A stretch of 64,000 nt of DNA from assembly GCF_949628265.1 (NCBI RefSeq), contig NC_088789.1, positions 28,265,883 to 28,329,882 of the forward strand. The letters are read 5' to 3'. The position numbers were made by a program, and so were the translations under genes. Position 1 is the first letter of the stretch. Each line of letters opens with the position of its first letter. This document shows, piece after piece, positions 22,333 through 35,166 of this stretch. Below the pieces are notes generated by a model, which was not told where the DNA came from, did not search any database, and saw nothing but the letters and a program-made list of their open reading frames with translations. The DNA is from Cloeon dipterum (Eukaryota > Arthropoda > Insecta > Ephemeroptera > Baetidae).

Positions 22333-23329
22333 TAACCAGAACTGCACAGTATTTTTTGTGTTCTCCGTCGCCCTTCGATGATTTACTTAAAAATATTATT
22401 TTCTGCCTGTGCTTTACGCTAGTCTTGCTAAAATTAAAAATTGTATACATTTGATTTATGAAATAGACTTATAATTTCGAATTAATTTATACACTAAAGG
22501 ATTATTAGCACAAATCTTGTTACTGAAAGCCAGCTTAATTCCGTTTTGATTGGGAAGTTGTGCAATTAAAAGAATATGGAATGATCTATGATTACTGTTT
22601 TATAATTTTTCTCTTGTTCCAGATATTTATATACTTGTATAATATACCAGAAAATTTGTAATAAAGTACCAATTTTTCGTATTCAATAAAACAGCGTATT
22701 TTTTTTAACAATAAATCAATCTTTTAAAATAGTAAATTAGCACAGCAACTTCTAGAAGGCTGTGAAAAATTATTTGTATTAAATTCTCAACGCTCTAAAA
22801 TTGGCTTAATTTTAATAGATTCCATTTGAAAAATTTTCAGCTAAAACCCATTTTCCGTTTGTTTCAGTCAAAACAGTTTTACTTCAATAATAGCTTTTCG
22901 GATTTGATATTCATAGGCTGTAACAAAAAATAGTATAAAAGCGGAAGATCGCAATTTTTCTGCTTATAAAGAGGGAAAATTGGTATTAACTCCAAACAAT
23001 GAAGAGACATCAAAATTAAGTCCATTATTTTAAATTTTTAGTATCAAAGTTATGCTCAAATAAATCTCAGCCTTAAAAATGAGAATATCCTAAGCCTGCA
23101 CCTTTAAATTTTCATCAAACATGATCGAAATCAGAGAGATATTGATTTTATTTCCAAGTTCAACTCATTTTTTAAGGAGGTAAAAAAGGTGAAACCTGTA
23201 TTTTCTAATTCAAAACTAACCGTAAAAGAAAACATAACTGTACAATATCGCTCATATTGTTTCTACGTGCGTATGAGACACATTTTGGCAATAATTTAAC
23301 TTTATCGTGTATTAGGAAAGGGCAAAAAG
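22333..23329. other. Intergenic, fliI 3' region
   Basis: AT-rich. It contains the fliI polyadenylation signal at 22660-22665. No ORF, clear repeat or RNA gene was recognised. Confidence 0.6.
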
Positions 23330-23401
23330 TGCGATGGCCGGGAATCGAACCCGGATCAACTGCTTGGAAGGCAACTATGCTCACCATTACACCACCATCG
23401 C
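23330..23401 (-). tRNA. tRNA-Gly (anticodon UCC)
   Basis: 72 nt on the minus strand, starting GCGATGGTGGTGTAATGGTG with acceptor stem GCGATGG/CCATCGC and discriminator A. The B box is GGTTCGATTCC. The anticodon loop is CTTCCAA, giving UCC (plus-strand 23366-23368). There is no intron. A TTTTT Pol III terminator follows directly on minus (plus 23325-23329). All stems look intact. Confidence 0.95.
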
Positions 23402-23756
23402 AGTGAAACATGCCTTGTCATGAAATGTTATTTAACTGCGGCAGCGGAGATTGCTGGTAACGTTTCATGACGCGGCCAAGCCGCAAACACTTGAAATGAA
23501 TTTCGAATTTATAGATTATAAGGAAATTTTATATAAAATAATCATTTTTTCCTAATTCACAACATGTGCAATTTATTGCTGCAATTTTTCCTAGTATTCA
23601 TTTCCTGTAGATTTGCATGTGACGAAAATAATTTGCGTTTAGGTGTATTTTAGCTATTTATTTAGACTAGGTCTGTGGGTCACTATCGCTATTATATTAA
23701 TTTTTATTTAAATACCTTCAATATAGTAAAACGAAATTTAATGCAGTATTCACAAG

Positions 23757-24094
23757 TTGCGAAGCCGACAGTGAATGGCAAGTGCGGGTAATTTATATTT
23801 TAATGCTTTCCCGCTGTTATTTCAGACACTGTGTATTATCTTCACCTAAAATGACTTCTTTAGACGTGCTGAAAATACAAATCGGTTCAACCAATCGCAG
23901 CAGAAACGAGAAAAACAAATTAACAAAATTATATTGCAGACGATTTTACGGCGATTGGCCCGACTGATTTTTGTTTTAAACACATCAACAGTTTTAAAAG
24001 AAAAATAAGGGGAAGAATATAGAGGCGGGATTGAGTTTTAAATCGCAGTAGAAGTGCACGCATTAAAATCCATCTATAGGCGGCTTTGAGCACA
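23757..24094. mobile_element. Fold-back MITE-like family B, copy 2 (degenerate)
   Basis: Ends resemble copy 1 (GCGAAGCCG on the left; GGCGGCTTTGAGCAC on the right). Interior matches include CCCGCTGTTATTTCAGACA, AAATGACTTCTTTAGACGTG and GCGATTGGCCCGACTGATTT. It lies just past the FLAD1 3' end. No ORF. Confidence 0.7.
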
Positions 24095-24232
24095 AAGAAG
24101 CTTTCGCAAACTGCATGGTGAATTAAAGCGAAAAAATCTTAAGGTCCCTCAGTAACAATATTCTTAAATATCTGATAACTTGTGTTATTTAAAATTAGTG
24201 CAATTTAAATAATTATTCAACGTAAAGCGAGC

Positions 24233-26094
24233 CTAGTTGGTTCGGCCAGCTCGTTCTTCGGTGCCGTTCAAAAGCGAATGTGCCGGCCTGAATTTGACAT
24301 TTCCAGAATCGTCCTGATAGCTGAGGGCGGGATTAGGAACGGTGTTGTGCGGGTCTCCCAGGGAGGAATATCCCTGGTCGTAGAGCGAACAGTAGTCCAC
24401 CCCAAGCAACATGATAGCCTGCCAAACGTCGGCGTAGCTCCAGTCGAGAATCGGGAAAACCCTCATAACTTGCGGCCAGCCCTTGTCGGTCATGGTGAAA
24501 GTGTTCAGCTTGGCCGAGTACGGATCAGTTCGTCGGTTTCCCATCAGCACGACACCAACCTGACCAAATAAATTAATTTGTATGGATGAAAATTGTATAA
24601 TTAGTAAATTAGAGGTCTTAGCTAGCCGGAAAATTTTGGGTCACAACAAGCGAAAAGGGTAAAAAAATAAATTGTGCAGGAGATAAAATATTTTCCGGTC
24701 CTTCTCAGGCCCTCAAGCATTATCAAACTTTGCCAGTGGGGGAAAATGGCCAGCCGCCGCCTTGAATCTCGCGGCTGAGACCCCTACAGAAAATATATAT
24801 TTATAGACTTACGTTGGGATGGTCCGACATGAGTTTTCCCACGCCTGCCTTGATATGATCATGGTATTCAATAAGTTCCAAATTATAATGAACCACAGCC
24901 TTTGCAACAAACTCTTCGACCTCGCTGAAGGTTTCGTGGTTCTTGATGTAAAGAGCCTTCACTTTAGCTCCTGCCTTGCCGACAGACCTTTTTACAAATT
25001 GATTAATTAATTACACCAATTTAAAAAGACAGTAATTATCTTACTTCAAATATAGATGGTATAAGTGGAGGAGGAGAGTGCAGTCCTTGCCTCCGTTGAA
25101 GCTGACGACGATTTCGGCATCAGGGTATTTCGTATGGCACGTCTTGAAAACGTCAAAGGCGGTTTTCGCTCCGTCATGGCTATTCAAATACTGCAGTTTT
25201 TGCAACGCCAATGAAGTTGGGTCCAGTTCGACTAGAGAATTGGCAGGCACGGCCGCTTCCAGGTGTTCCAGCGCCTCGCGCAGTTTGGCCAGGGTGCCAG
25301 CCTCCACGGTCAGTTTGGTTTGATAGCGTTCATTGTACAAAATTGGATAGCACCCGATTACAACCTGCAAAATATTATTACAATTTTTTTTATAATTAAT
25401 ATTAATTTAATACTTTAAATTTCTTGATGGTGTCTTCCAAAATCTGAGCGATTAAACTCTCTTCGACTGATAGGAATAAAAAGTCCATGAAGTGCGAGCC
25501 GAGGGCAGACGGGAAGCAGTGTTGCAAACCCTGAATTAAAAAATAAAATATTTCTATCAAGAAACAAGGTAATCAAATTACGGTCAGACAAGCTTCAAAA
25601 CATTTCGGCAAGCCAGGCAGGACATAGACGTTCCTCACTTTGACCATGGGAAAAATGGTGGCCCACTCAGGACTCTTCTTCATTTTCTTGGAATAAAACA
25701 ATTCATGCTCTTCTGGAATATGCGCCATTTTCATGGCAGGGTTCTTTTCGATATTAGTGTCATTCACTCCGTAGAAAGACTCGACGATTTTGGCCAATTC
25801 CGTGTTGAAGACCAAAGGCAGGTCGAACGCAGCGGCCACTGCTTCGTATGTGATGTCATCGTGAGTCGGACCGACCCCACCTGAGGTCACAACGAATGTG
25901 TTCTTCGACGTCAAATTCCGCAGCTCCTCCGCAATTTCCTCCTTGTTATCGCTGATGGCAATGATCCTGCCAACCTTTATACCGAGACTGTAGAAGATTT
26001 TCGCTGCAAATGAAGAGTTTGTGTCCTGGGTATGGCCTTTGAGGATTTCGTCGCCGATGACGAGGATTGCGGCTGTTGGCGCCGGGCTCTCCAT
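24233..26094 (-). CDS. FLAD1: FAD synthase (molybdopterin-binding-like plus PAPS-reductase-like domains)
   Basis: Adenylates FMN to FAD, in cytosol and possibly mitochondria. Exons on minus: 26094-25582, 25530-25414, 25364-25045, 24987-24813 and 24559-24233, encoding 483 residues. The N-terminal MoaB/MoCF-like domain shows GDEILKGHTQDTNSSFAAKI and TSGGVGPTHDDITYEAVAAA. The C-terminal catalytic domain shows the P-loop-like VSFNGGKDCTLLLHL, then MGNRRTDPYSAKLNTFTMTD, FPILDWSYADVW and DQGYSSLGDPHNTVPNPAL. This two-domain layout is that of animal FLAD1. An acceptor 9 bp upstream of the ATG implies a 5' untranslated first exon near 26.2 kb. It is head to head with RABL6. Confidence 0.93.
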
Positions 26095-26958
26095 TGATTC
26101 AGTCTGAAAATTAAATTATTACAAAAAATATTATAGCTTGTTTGTCCATTGATAAGATTGTGCAAGTAAAAAACTCACATACAATATTCAGATAATATTT
26201 TTTCCTCTTCCAGTCTGGCGCTTATTGCTGTGCAGATGCAGAAAGGATGCGGAGTGAACTGAAGAACTTTATATTCATGTCAGTTGACACCGCAAAAAGC
26301 GGAAACGAATCTTATGACAACTTTCAACCTAATATTTTAGCGATTTTAGCTTCACTGCGATTTTTGTCAACACGCAGCTTCTGTTTTACTACAAAATTCA
26401 GTTGGCAACACTGTCGAAAATTGCGGTACTTTAAGCGCGCACGCCTCCTTTCCCAATAAAGGCTGAAAAATGTGGAGAATTTTGCCAAAAGTTATATTAA
26501 GAATTAATTTAGGCTTCCAAATGATTTATTTAATTTATTTTAAGTTTTGTATTTTTGGTTTGAAAGTATGTTCATACAAAAATTCCATTCATTATGAGAT
26601 TCGCGATTCGGGCCATTGGCTTAACGCAAACCCCATTCATAGAAAGTACGATGATCCCATTATTAGTTAGCCAACAGAACAAAGGCGCTGCTGTGTTCTC
26701 CACGACTTTCCACTTCAGCAGAACGCCAGATGATGATCCCGTCTCGTGATCACACCAACGAATACAGGCGAAAGGATTATTTGTAAAGGGTAACAAAAAC
26801 ACCTCATTCTCTTCCTATTTATAATTCTTAATTCATTCACGATTGATTTATGAAAATTTGTGTTTGTTATGAATTTTAGCATCAATTTCCCCTTTATGTC
26901 CGTGTTTAGGGAGAGCTGGTGCGTAGGGGTGCACTAAAAATTATCCTCAGAACACGTC
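26095..26958. promoter_or_regulatory. Divergent gap between FLAD1 and RABL6
   Basis: 864 bp between head-to-head start codons, so it should hold both promoters and the FLAD1 untranslated first exon. No firm core-promoter element was recognised. The frames at 26470-26802 look non-coding. Confidence 0.4.
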
Positions 26959-29399
26959 ATGTTTTCGGCTCTGAAGAGGTTGACCACGGGCAGTGGCCCC
27001 AAGGTGGAGGCCGCAGCAGGGAATAATGGAGTCACCCCCATGGCATCTTCCTTGCAGAAAAAGTTCTCCAAAGGAGTTCAATATAACAGTAATAATTTTA
27101 TCCCCTTCTTTGATTGCAATGTATGTATTTTAAATTTATTTCACAGTGAAAATCGTAATACGTGGGGATCGGGGCGTTGGCAAAACCTGTCTCTGGTTGA
27201 GACTGCAAGGAAAAGCTTTTAAAGAGGATTATGAAGCCAGCGAAGAGATAGCTGTCGCTGACATCCAGTGGAGTTATAAAGCGACAGACGACGTCGTAAA
27301 GGTATTTTAAAATGATAAGAAGCAAAAAATTTATTTTTAAACATCTGAGAATAACATTTCTAAAGAAATAAATAAAATCTCCAGGTCGAGGTGTGGGACG
27401 TTGTCGACCGTGGACGGAAGCGTCCTCCTCCGGAAGGCCTGAAGCTCAGTTGTGATGAAAGCGCAGCCCCTGAAGGAGTCGCCCTTGACGCTGAGTTCGT
27501 CGACGTTTACAAAGGGACCAACGGCGTTTTATTCGTGCTCGACATGACCAAAGCCTGGACCTTTGATTACGTCCAGCGTGAGCTTCCAAGAGTGCCTGGA
27601 CACATTCCTGTACTTATTCTATCAAACAGGTGAATTAAAAATAAAAATCCCGGGTCATTTTGTAATTTATTTCTCTTCAGATGCGACATGCAGCATCACC
27701 GGACCGTGGCCGTGGAGGTGGTCGCCGGTTTCGCCGAGATGCAGGAGCGCGTGGCTCCTGTCCGGTGCGCCGAGGCTTCCATGCGCAACGGATTCGGGCT
27801 GCGATACCTCCACAAATTCCTCAACATTCCCTTTTTACAACTGCAGAAAGAGAGTTTGCTCCAGCAGTTGAACACGAACGAGCGTGAAACTCAACTCACG
27901 CTGCACGAGCTCGACCTTTACCAGGAAACAAACCTCGACAACAGCTATGACAGGTAATTATTTGCTCGAAATTTTGTTTATGAAAATGAGGATATTTTTA
28001 GACGGTTCAGAGGAAATTTGACAGGTTTCTTGTCATTTAATCATCCATAAAAATTGATGCAGAATTTTAAACCTAAAAAATTAGGAGCTTAATTGTTGAA
28101 GTGTTTTTTTTTTCTTTTTATGTATTTCCATCCACATCTTGCGATTTTCCAAAGATTAATTCTTTCATGAAAGGCAAAAATTAAAGCATGTGAAACAAAC
28201 CCAGGCCTTCCATTTATTTGTTTTTTAAGGTTCAGTGAAAAGCTGAATGCCCAGAGGAGACTGCAAGCGGAGGCTGCAGGAGTGGTCGGCGCGGCTCCTC
28301 AGCCGCTGAACACGCAGCCCATTCCGGAAGCAGTGGTCCCGCCGGTCAAAAAAGCCAGCAGCGTGGCTGCAGTTTCAAAGATCGAGACAGCTGCGACTGC
28401 GGCAATCGGGACCGTTTCCAGCGTTGAGGAATTTGTTCCGGACGGAGCTGTTTTGGACAACAGCTTCCTGGACGACCTGGACGCCACTTCTGCCGCGGCG
28501 CCTGCTAACTTAAAAGGAGGCGTTGAAGAATCTGACAGGTGATTTGAGAAATTTTTTTTTAAATGTTTGGATTTCAATGATTAGCAAGTCGAATCGAATG
28601 ATTTTCGGTTTTATCGCTTTAGCCATACGAAATGCACAGGTGATAATTATTGTTTTATTTTTTAAAATTAGACGCGTTGATGAATTTTAAGTCACAAGGT
28701 CTTGAATGAAAGGTCTCGACGAGCCCTACCAGCTGTCATACCCTGACGACCTTTTTCAGGGTAGCAGGATCGGTCCAGAAGCCACTTTTCGCGATTTTTC
28801 CAACGCCGCCGCCCCTTTTGCCACTTTATAAATACACTAAATCGTGTAGCAAATTAAAAATTTAATTAATGAAATGAAAATAATTTTTATTCCGTAGTGA
28901 GGCTGAAGTAGTTGGTGGAAACCCGCTAGTTGCCGGCTTCCAGGACGACATTGACGAAGAAGAGGATTTCGGCACACGTCCAGAGAGTAGTTCCGAGGAC
29001 CTGCGTTTGCCGGAAGTGAAAGATTGCGAGGAAAATGATGAATTTCAAATGCCGCCTGGCAAGATAGACATCAGAGAAGACTGGTTGATTCCGGGAAAGG
29101 CGCGGAGGAGCAGTCCGGAGGGGCGGGAGGAGGCCGACGACACGCCTGAAGCCAATTCCCCTGTTTCTCTCAAGGCGGAGAAGGTGGAAAAACCCAAGAA
29201 GAGTAAAGAGAAGGTACAATTTTTATTATTCTATTGACGTGTGCTTTGAATGACGCATCAATTTTAGAAGGAGAAAGGCGAGAAGAAGAAAAGCAAAGAG
29301 AAGAAGAAGAAGCAGCGAAAGGAGCGCGACGAACTCGAGGAATTTTTAAACGGCACTGCCGGCCCCAGTCCGAACGAAGAATCTTACGAAGCTCTGTAA
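26959..29399 (+). CDS. RABL6: Rab-like GTPase 6
   Basis: Atypical Rab-like GTPase with a long C-terminal tail. Exons: 26959-27088, 27147-27301, 27385-27629, 27681-27953, 28230-28538, 28898-29213 and 29268-29399, encoding 519 residues. The N-terminus [11 protein letters not shown] and [20 protein letters not shown] are typical. G1 is GDRGVGKT, the G3 region is [10 protein letters not shown], the G4 position is degenerate (LSNRCD) and CAEASM is the G5-like region. [19 protein letters not shown] is the hallmark after the G domain. The tail keeps [20 protein letters not shown] and [19 protein letters not shown], and ends in a Lys/Glu-rich stretch, then DELEEFLNG and YEAL. It is clearly shorter than the vertebrate protein, mainly in the linker. 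AATAAA follows at 29446-29451. Confidence 0.94.
28739..28763. repeat. TACCCTGA hairpin repeat H, copy 2
   Basis: Identical 25 nt to 13837-13861, here in a RABL6 intron. Flanks are only loosely alike (TCCAGAAGCC versus TCCAGGCC downstream). Confidence 0.7.
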
Positions 29400-29445
29400 C
29401 TTATACATGTATATATATATTTTATGATCTCTAACTATTAATGAA

Positions 29446-29498
29446 AATAAAACTGTTACTCTGGGTTATTTGTTAATCATAATGGGCTATATTTTATT
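29446..29498. terminator. Convergent polyadenylation signals of RABL6 and FAR
   Basis: AATAAA on plus (29446-29451) for RABL6, and AATAAA on minus (plus 29493-29498) for the reductase. The predicted 3' ends of the two genes overlap. Confidence 0.5.
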
Positions 29499-29897
29499 GA
29501 GTAATATACAAAAAGGTATCGCACAAACCTCTTCTAACAATTCTCTGCACTTTCTTGGAAGTTAATAGAATTGGCAAGTCGGGGAACAGTCGTCTGAGGG
29601 TACAAATTGACATTATTTTCGCTCTGTAATATGAACACTGTAGAAGACATTTGAGGGGGGACTCCCATCTATGGCTCGAGTTTGTGCTTTCCAAGTTTCC
29701 AACATATCGCCTGGCGCGCGAGTAATAAAAGTTCTAAGTGTGAATATTTCTGATAAGCTCGCAACTCTTTTCCAAAAGAGTTGCCGCTGCTTTTGCTAAG
29801 AATAAATAAGAATTTGACCTCGCTCGTACACTCCCGAGTCCGTGTTTCACCACCGACGGCTTTAATTGTCTTGTTTTTAAATTTTCTCGACACTTTT

Positions 29898-32800
29898 TCA
29901 CGGCATGAGACGGGCGAGAGGCGTCGCGCGGACGATCTGCAGCAAGGCGTTCATCAACGCGTACCAGATGCGTCTCGCGGAAGACGAGCGCAGCATCACC
30001 ACGCGCCACACCACAGCCAAAGACAGCAATTGCGTCAATTGGTGCAACCACCACATTCTGAAAAACACAAGAATACAGTTAGGTTATTTTATTTTTGAAA
30101 TAGAGAGTTGAATATACGAGGAAAAAAGCACAGAATTGAGTTTCTCATTAATTTAGCAAAAAATGTGATAAAAATTGATTTTGCAAGTAAAGATCGCGTT
30201 TTATTATTGCTATTTAAAGAAGGATTCGCCAATTTCGCAATGCACCAGTTTATTTTTGCAAAAAACAGCTGGAAAATTCCCCAGTTTTGCGTTTTCCGCA
30301 TTTTAACCCCTGAAAGATCACATTTCGCGCCAAAAATGTCGGAGATTTTGGAAAATTACGATCAGTGTTAAAATTATTTGTCTTTAAACTCTTTGTAAAA
30401 ATCTCTATTTTTGGTCATTCATCGTGAGAATTTTTTATCTTCAATAAAATTGCAGAAAAACCCCACAAAAAACAGTTTTTTTGCAATGCAGTGTTTTTTC
30501 CGGGAAAATTTGGATTTTTTCGAACCCTGATTAAAAGGAAAAATAATTATTAATCTACTTACTTTCTGAGATGTCTGTGCGCAGCAGGGAAGGTGCTGTT
30601 GTCCTCTTTGAGGATGAAGCGCCGGGTGCCTAAGACGTACTGCTCCATGTAAATCGCCCAATCGACCCCTCTGATGTCGAAGTCGAAGAGCTGCTGGTCC
30701 ACGGGGCTGAGTTTGCCGGCTAGCTGCGTCACGTTGTGGCTCGTGAAACGCCACTCATGCGTCGTGAAGAACTCAAGGCACGAAACAGCTCGCGAAAGCT
30801 TCTGCTGCACTCTCATCATTCTGCCGAAAAGAAAAATTTTTGTTAAATTTTTTCTTAAGGGGTGTTGGTCGGTTTGCGTACATAGGTTTCTTGCCAGAGA
30901 GCCTGGCGATTGTGTCGAGGACGAGTGCAGGTGCCATGTGGAACGCCAAAACGCTCAAGTTGTTGACCATCCTGTTAGACTTGAAAGATCCACTTGGATA
31001 CCAAATGACGTCGCTAAAAGGGTGTTTGTGCAGGAAGTCGTAGCCCATTCTTTCCACCTGGTGCCACTTGATCGGGTTGAGGGAGCCTGTAATAATTGTT
31101 TTTTTAATTTACTATCATATCCAAATTAAAGCAGCATGTGTTGTGCAAAATTAAATGCAAAAAATCAAAATTTAAGTGTTTTCAGGGGGTTGTAAAATTT
31201 GGGGGTAGAGGATAAGCACCCCAAAACCACTTTGGCTGGCTAGGAGAGGTCAAGACGAGTCTAACGGTGGGCAGTTTTTGGAATTCTGATGGTTAGAACT
31301 CGAGATTTGGAATTTTCAAAATTTGCAAAACAGCGAATAAGTCGAAAAATCGAAGCGGAATTTCTCAAAAACAAAAAAGAGTATTCTGAAGCTTCATCAA
31401 AGGTTCACTCATGTCATAGGACAACATTAAAGCACATTTTAAAAATTCCAAACCCCTAGGTGCTTGTGTCGAAATTTTTAATTAAGAGACCAAAATGAGC
31501 ACTGACGAGAGGAATCCAAAGAATGCCTTATATTTTTTAAATTGCACCACACGCAGGAGATAAGACACTAATTAGGTCTCAAAAAATTCCCAAAAATTGT
31601 CCCGTAAAACCAGTAAAAACAACTGTCAAAATTTTTAATTAAATACTGATTTTAGAGTCAACGCTAATTTTGTCTTCCAAGTTCCAATTAAGCCGTGAAC
31701 ATTTCGTAAATTAAAAATAAAAAAATCATACCTGAGGTGCAGTTGTAGACGAGCATGTCTTTCGGCCTGTTGACGGCCGTGTGCCAGGCGACCGAAATCA
31801 TGAGGTTGATGCAGATGTCGACAGGAACAAGGTCGGCGACGAGGTCGCGGTAGCAGAGGATGGTTCGCAGGATGCCCTTGCCGGCGCCGGCGATCATTCC
31901 TGTCGGTCCGTTCAAGTTGTCCACCCAGCCGGGGATGGGCTCCTTCCAGGCGGCGGTCACGATCGACGGCCGCACGATGGCCACCGGCAGGCTGCCGCTG
32001 TGTTGCACCAGGATGTGTTCGGCCAGCGCTTTTGTGAAGGTGTACGTGTTGGGACGACTGCCGATCAGCCTGAAACAAGCAAATTAAATTCAATTAATAT
32101 TTTAATTTTAGCAAAAACGGGATTTATTTTAGCTTTCATGATGGTGAAACTTTAATTGTTTGAATTACAAAAAGGGTATTTTTTTTTAAATTTACAATCA
32201 GCAGAATGAAGAAAAAAACTGCACGATCAGTTGATTTTTCCCACGAAACTCGAAAAATATACTGGGGTGCACCCCTGAGGTCATATGAGACCATCAGGAT
32301 GGATAAATAATTGTACCCTGGCGTCAGGGTAGCCTTGATTTTATCGATTTATTCAATTATGTCCAGAAAAATCCAATTGTTTTTCTTATTTTTTTAAATT
32401 TTATATTTTTAGAAGGCCTCCCGAGTGCGACGCGATTTAGTTTAAACAAATTCCTTCCTTTCCATGCTAATACGCGTGCCATGGCGAGTATTTTCGAGTT
32501 AAGAGAAGCCGCTGGCAGCGTTATTAGCGTATAGACGCAATTTTCAAATGGACCCCCGCGACCAAAATTCTTCCCTGGTAAAAAAATCGCAAAAAACGTG
32601 AATTTTGGCCCAAAGCCCGAGCAATCGATGCCTTTTGATGCGAAATGAAGTGTGAATCAGTCAAAATTACCTTCCATAGGTGAATTTAAAAATAATTAGA
32701 ATAAAATGTGTCTTTTTAAGCAGATTTCGGGGGCCTTGGAGGTGGCGGGGGCGGACGGGAGGCCGCCTTTTAGTTTATTTGATGCAGAATTTTACGGCAA

Positions 32801-35087
32801 GTCTAATGAACATTAGTTTTGCGCTCTACGTTCCATAGGAGCCGAGTTATTAATTTTTAAATGTCCAAAAACTTTGTTTGTGACATTTCAAAGTTTTGGT
32901 TTTTGGGGCCTAGCCGGGGCCCCGTGGGCCGGACGGCGGTGATTCTAGCACCAGTCGATGCTTCTCAGTAGGGCACACCCACCCGTGTTCCGTTTTTCAA
33001 AATTGGACCATTTTTCGAATTACTACGATTTTTTAAAAAATTTCAAACAAATTATTTCTTTCTACAGAAGAAGTGGGATTTTTAGGTTTGTACGGAAATA
33101 CCCAAAAATCGCTTGTGAATTTTATATTGTTGCAAATTAGTAACAATTTTTAACAAACGTTATATGATTTTCTGGCAATCAAAGCCGAAAAAATTACCAA
33201 AAATGCGCCTTTGAAAAACGGTAACCTTTTTTTCTTCCTTATTTCTTTTTAACGTTTCATTCTAGAAAATTGATTAAAAAAGTAATAAAAGTGCACTCAG
33301 GCACGCATGTGGAGAGGATTGCCTTCGCGATATATGGAGTGAAGAGTGCCGCAATTGTCGAACGTACAAACGAAACTTCAAAGAAGACACTTCTTGTATC
33401 TATACTCACTTGGGCGTGATGGAGTTGATGACGTCCTCGTCCAGCCACTCGACGCACTGGATGATCTTGTCCGGCTCGGCGGGCGGCGGGTACACCTCCT
33501 CCTTGACCTCGTCGCGGTCGCAGTTGCAGTAGGCGGTGCTGACGTGCACCAATGCCTCCAGTTTGGACATCTTGTGGCACAGCTCGACCAGCCGCTTCGT
33601 GCCCAGGATGTTCATGGCGACGGACAGTCTCAGCGCCTCGTCGAACTTGACCGTGGCCGCCGAGTGGAAAACCACGGACACGTTTTCCGTCAGCAGCTGC
33701 TGGTCCGCTGCGGAGATGCCCAACTCGGGCTGCGTGATGTCGCCGGCAACCACGATCAACTTGGACAACGCCTCTGGACGCTCCCGTCGCAAGCCGTCGA
33801 AAATCTGAAATTTCAAAATAGATATTTTATGTCAATTTATTTATTAATTTTTTTATTAAAATAAATCAAATTTGGTTTGTCAGAAAAATAGACCATTTAA
33901 ATCTTAGCCCTGAAAAATACTTGAATAAAAGAGAGTCGTTTATATTTTATTTAAATATAACTGGCTATAAACCTGCATTTAACGAAATTGAAAAATATTT
34001 AATGAAAAACTTAATTTTCGCAATTTTTTAAATCCTCTAAAAACATTCCTCAATCAAAACATTTTGATGCTTGTTGTTAAGCGGTGGTATAGTTGGGCCA
34101 AAATAACCAAGTTTAACGGTAAAATGTGGGGCCATTTTCCGGAAAATCACGGTGAAATCTGGGAATTCTTGGAACTTAAAAATTGCGATTATCTCTATAA
34201 GTTTTCACGAAGCTAGAATATATCAAACTTTGAGCCAAAAGAAAGCTAAAAACGTTTGTAGCAGCGATTTTTTATTTAAGTTTTAGTGTAATTTTTTAGT
34301 TTAATTTTAAAATTTGAAGATCGCAAAATTTGCAGGGGATTTTTTAAGTGTGGAATAAAATGCTGCCATAAAAGAAATTTTCAGGGTAAAAAAAAATTAA
34401 TTTCTGGGGTCGGAAGGTAAATTAAAAAAATAATTTAAGTTCAGCTGAATTTTAAGAAAATCAAAACCACATGATCGGTATATATTTTGTACCCTCGGAA
34501 CAAGCTAGGGGTAATCCCTGAGACCATTTTACCCTGGAGGGATCGATCTTATTAAATTCCCATATATACGTAGCCGATTTAACGACGCCTGACGGGATCT
34601 GTATTGGTTCAAATTGTACCAGGGCTTTCAAAACATGTGCAATATAACCCTTTGGAAGCTGTCAGGGCACTCAGGAACGAGATTTGTATTTACACACAAT
34701 AAATAATAAAAAAATAAGGACGTGAAAGATAGAATAATTGCAGAAAGTGCTCGTAAAACTCGTGCTCGTCTGTATACATTCCTCACGCCGAAAGACACAC
34801 GGTAAAATTATTTACATATATACACTGCAGTTTGCGCTTTCCCCGCAATTAAACGGAATTATTGCCACTATAATTACCTGAGCATTGAGCAGTTCGACGA
34901 GTCTGGTGCGCACATCCTGGCCCCTCTTGGGCCGCATCAGCAGGTACAGGTTCTTGATGTCGGGACACGAGCGCAGCAGCTTCTCGGACAGCACCTTGCC
35001 CATGAAGCCGGTGGCCCCGGTGATGAGCACGCTGCGATCTTTGTAGAAGCTGGCGATGTGGCTGTTGCTGCCTCCGGAGGTCGCCAT
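29898..35087 (-). CDS. FAR: Fatty acyl-CoA reductase (alcohol-forming)
   Basis: Reduces long-chain acyl-CoA to fatty alcohol with NADPH, feeding wax, ether-lipid or cuticular lipid synthesis at the ER or peroxisome. Exons on minus: 35087-34878, 33804-33410, 32069-31732, 31086-30882, 30820-30563 and 30057-29898, encoding 521 residues. The N-terminal Rossmann NAD(P) site is [20 protein letters not shown]. The extended-SDR active site is [12 protein letters not shown] (YxxxK). The sterile domain follows ([34 protein letters not shown]). A hydrophobic C-terminal segment ([20 protein letters not shown]) is a likely membrane anchor. The start at 35087 has a good context (GCGATGG). The exon continues upstream to an acceptor at 35189, so untranslated exons lie further 5'. 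An in-frame ATG at 35240 lies beyond that acceptor. Several introns carry dispersed repeats. Confidence 0.95.
31200..31530 (+). repeat. Dispersed repeat family C, copy 1
   Basis: Core GGTCAAGACGAGTCTAACGG..GCAGTTTTTG followed by TCTGATGGTTAGAACTCGAG at 31249-31306. It lies in a FAR intron (31087-31731). Looser similarity seems to continue downstream (GACGAGAGGAATCC). Related copies lie at 35985-36110 (-), 44605-44720, 44945-45060, 52870-53000, 61975-62095 (-) and 62165-62265. Confidence 0.7.
32314..32331. repeat. TACCCTGGCGTCAGGGTA hairpin repeat H, second form, copy 2
   Basis: A near-perfect palindrome in a FAR intron. It sits about 40 bp past another palindromic block, CCTGAGGTCATATGAGACCA. 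A partial version (TACCCTGGAGGGATCG) lies near 34540. Confidence 0.65.
32715..32965 (+). repeat. Dispersed repeat family D, copy 1
   Basis: Contains CATAGGAGCCGAGTTA, TTTTTGGGGCCT..CCGGGGCCC and GATGCTTCTCAGTAG. The same blocks occur in the same order, on the opposite strand, at 59155-59405. Lies in a FAR intron. Confidence 0.6.
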
Positions 35088-35133
35088 CGCTTCTGCCTCT
35101 CTGGGCAGCGTTCTCCTCGTCAGCCGGCTTTTA

Positions 35134-35166
35134 CGCTGCTGCTGCTGCTGCTGCTGGTGCTGCTGC
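35134..35166 (-). repeat. CAG/CTG triplet run in the FAR leader
   Basis: About ten CAG-type units on minus with one interruption, in the presumed 5' untranslated part of the first FAR coding exon. If translation began further upstream in this frame it would give a Gln run. Confidence 0.7.

Noticed and set aside
29734-30054. Minus frame of about 106 codons overlapping the last FAR exon
   Set aside because: It is an out-of-frame shadow. The phase-correct reading gives the FAR C-terminal hydrophobic segment.
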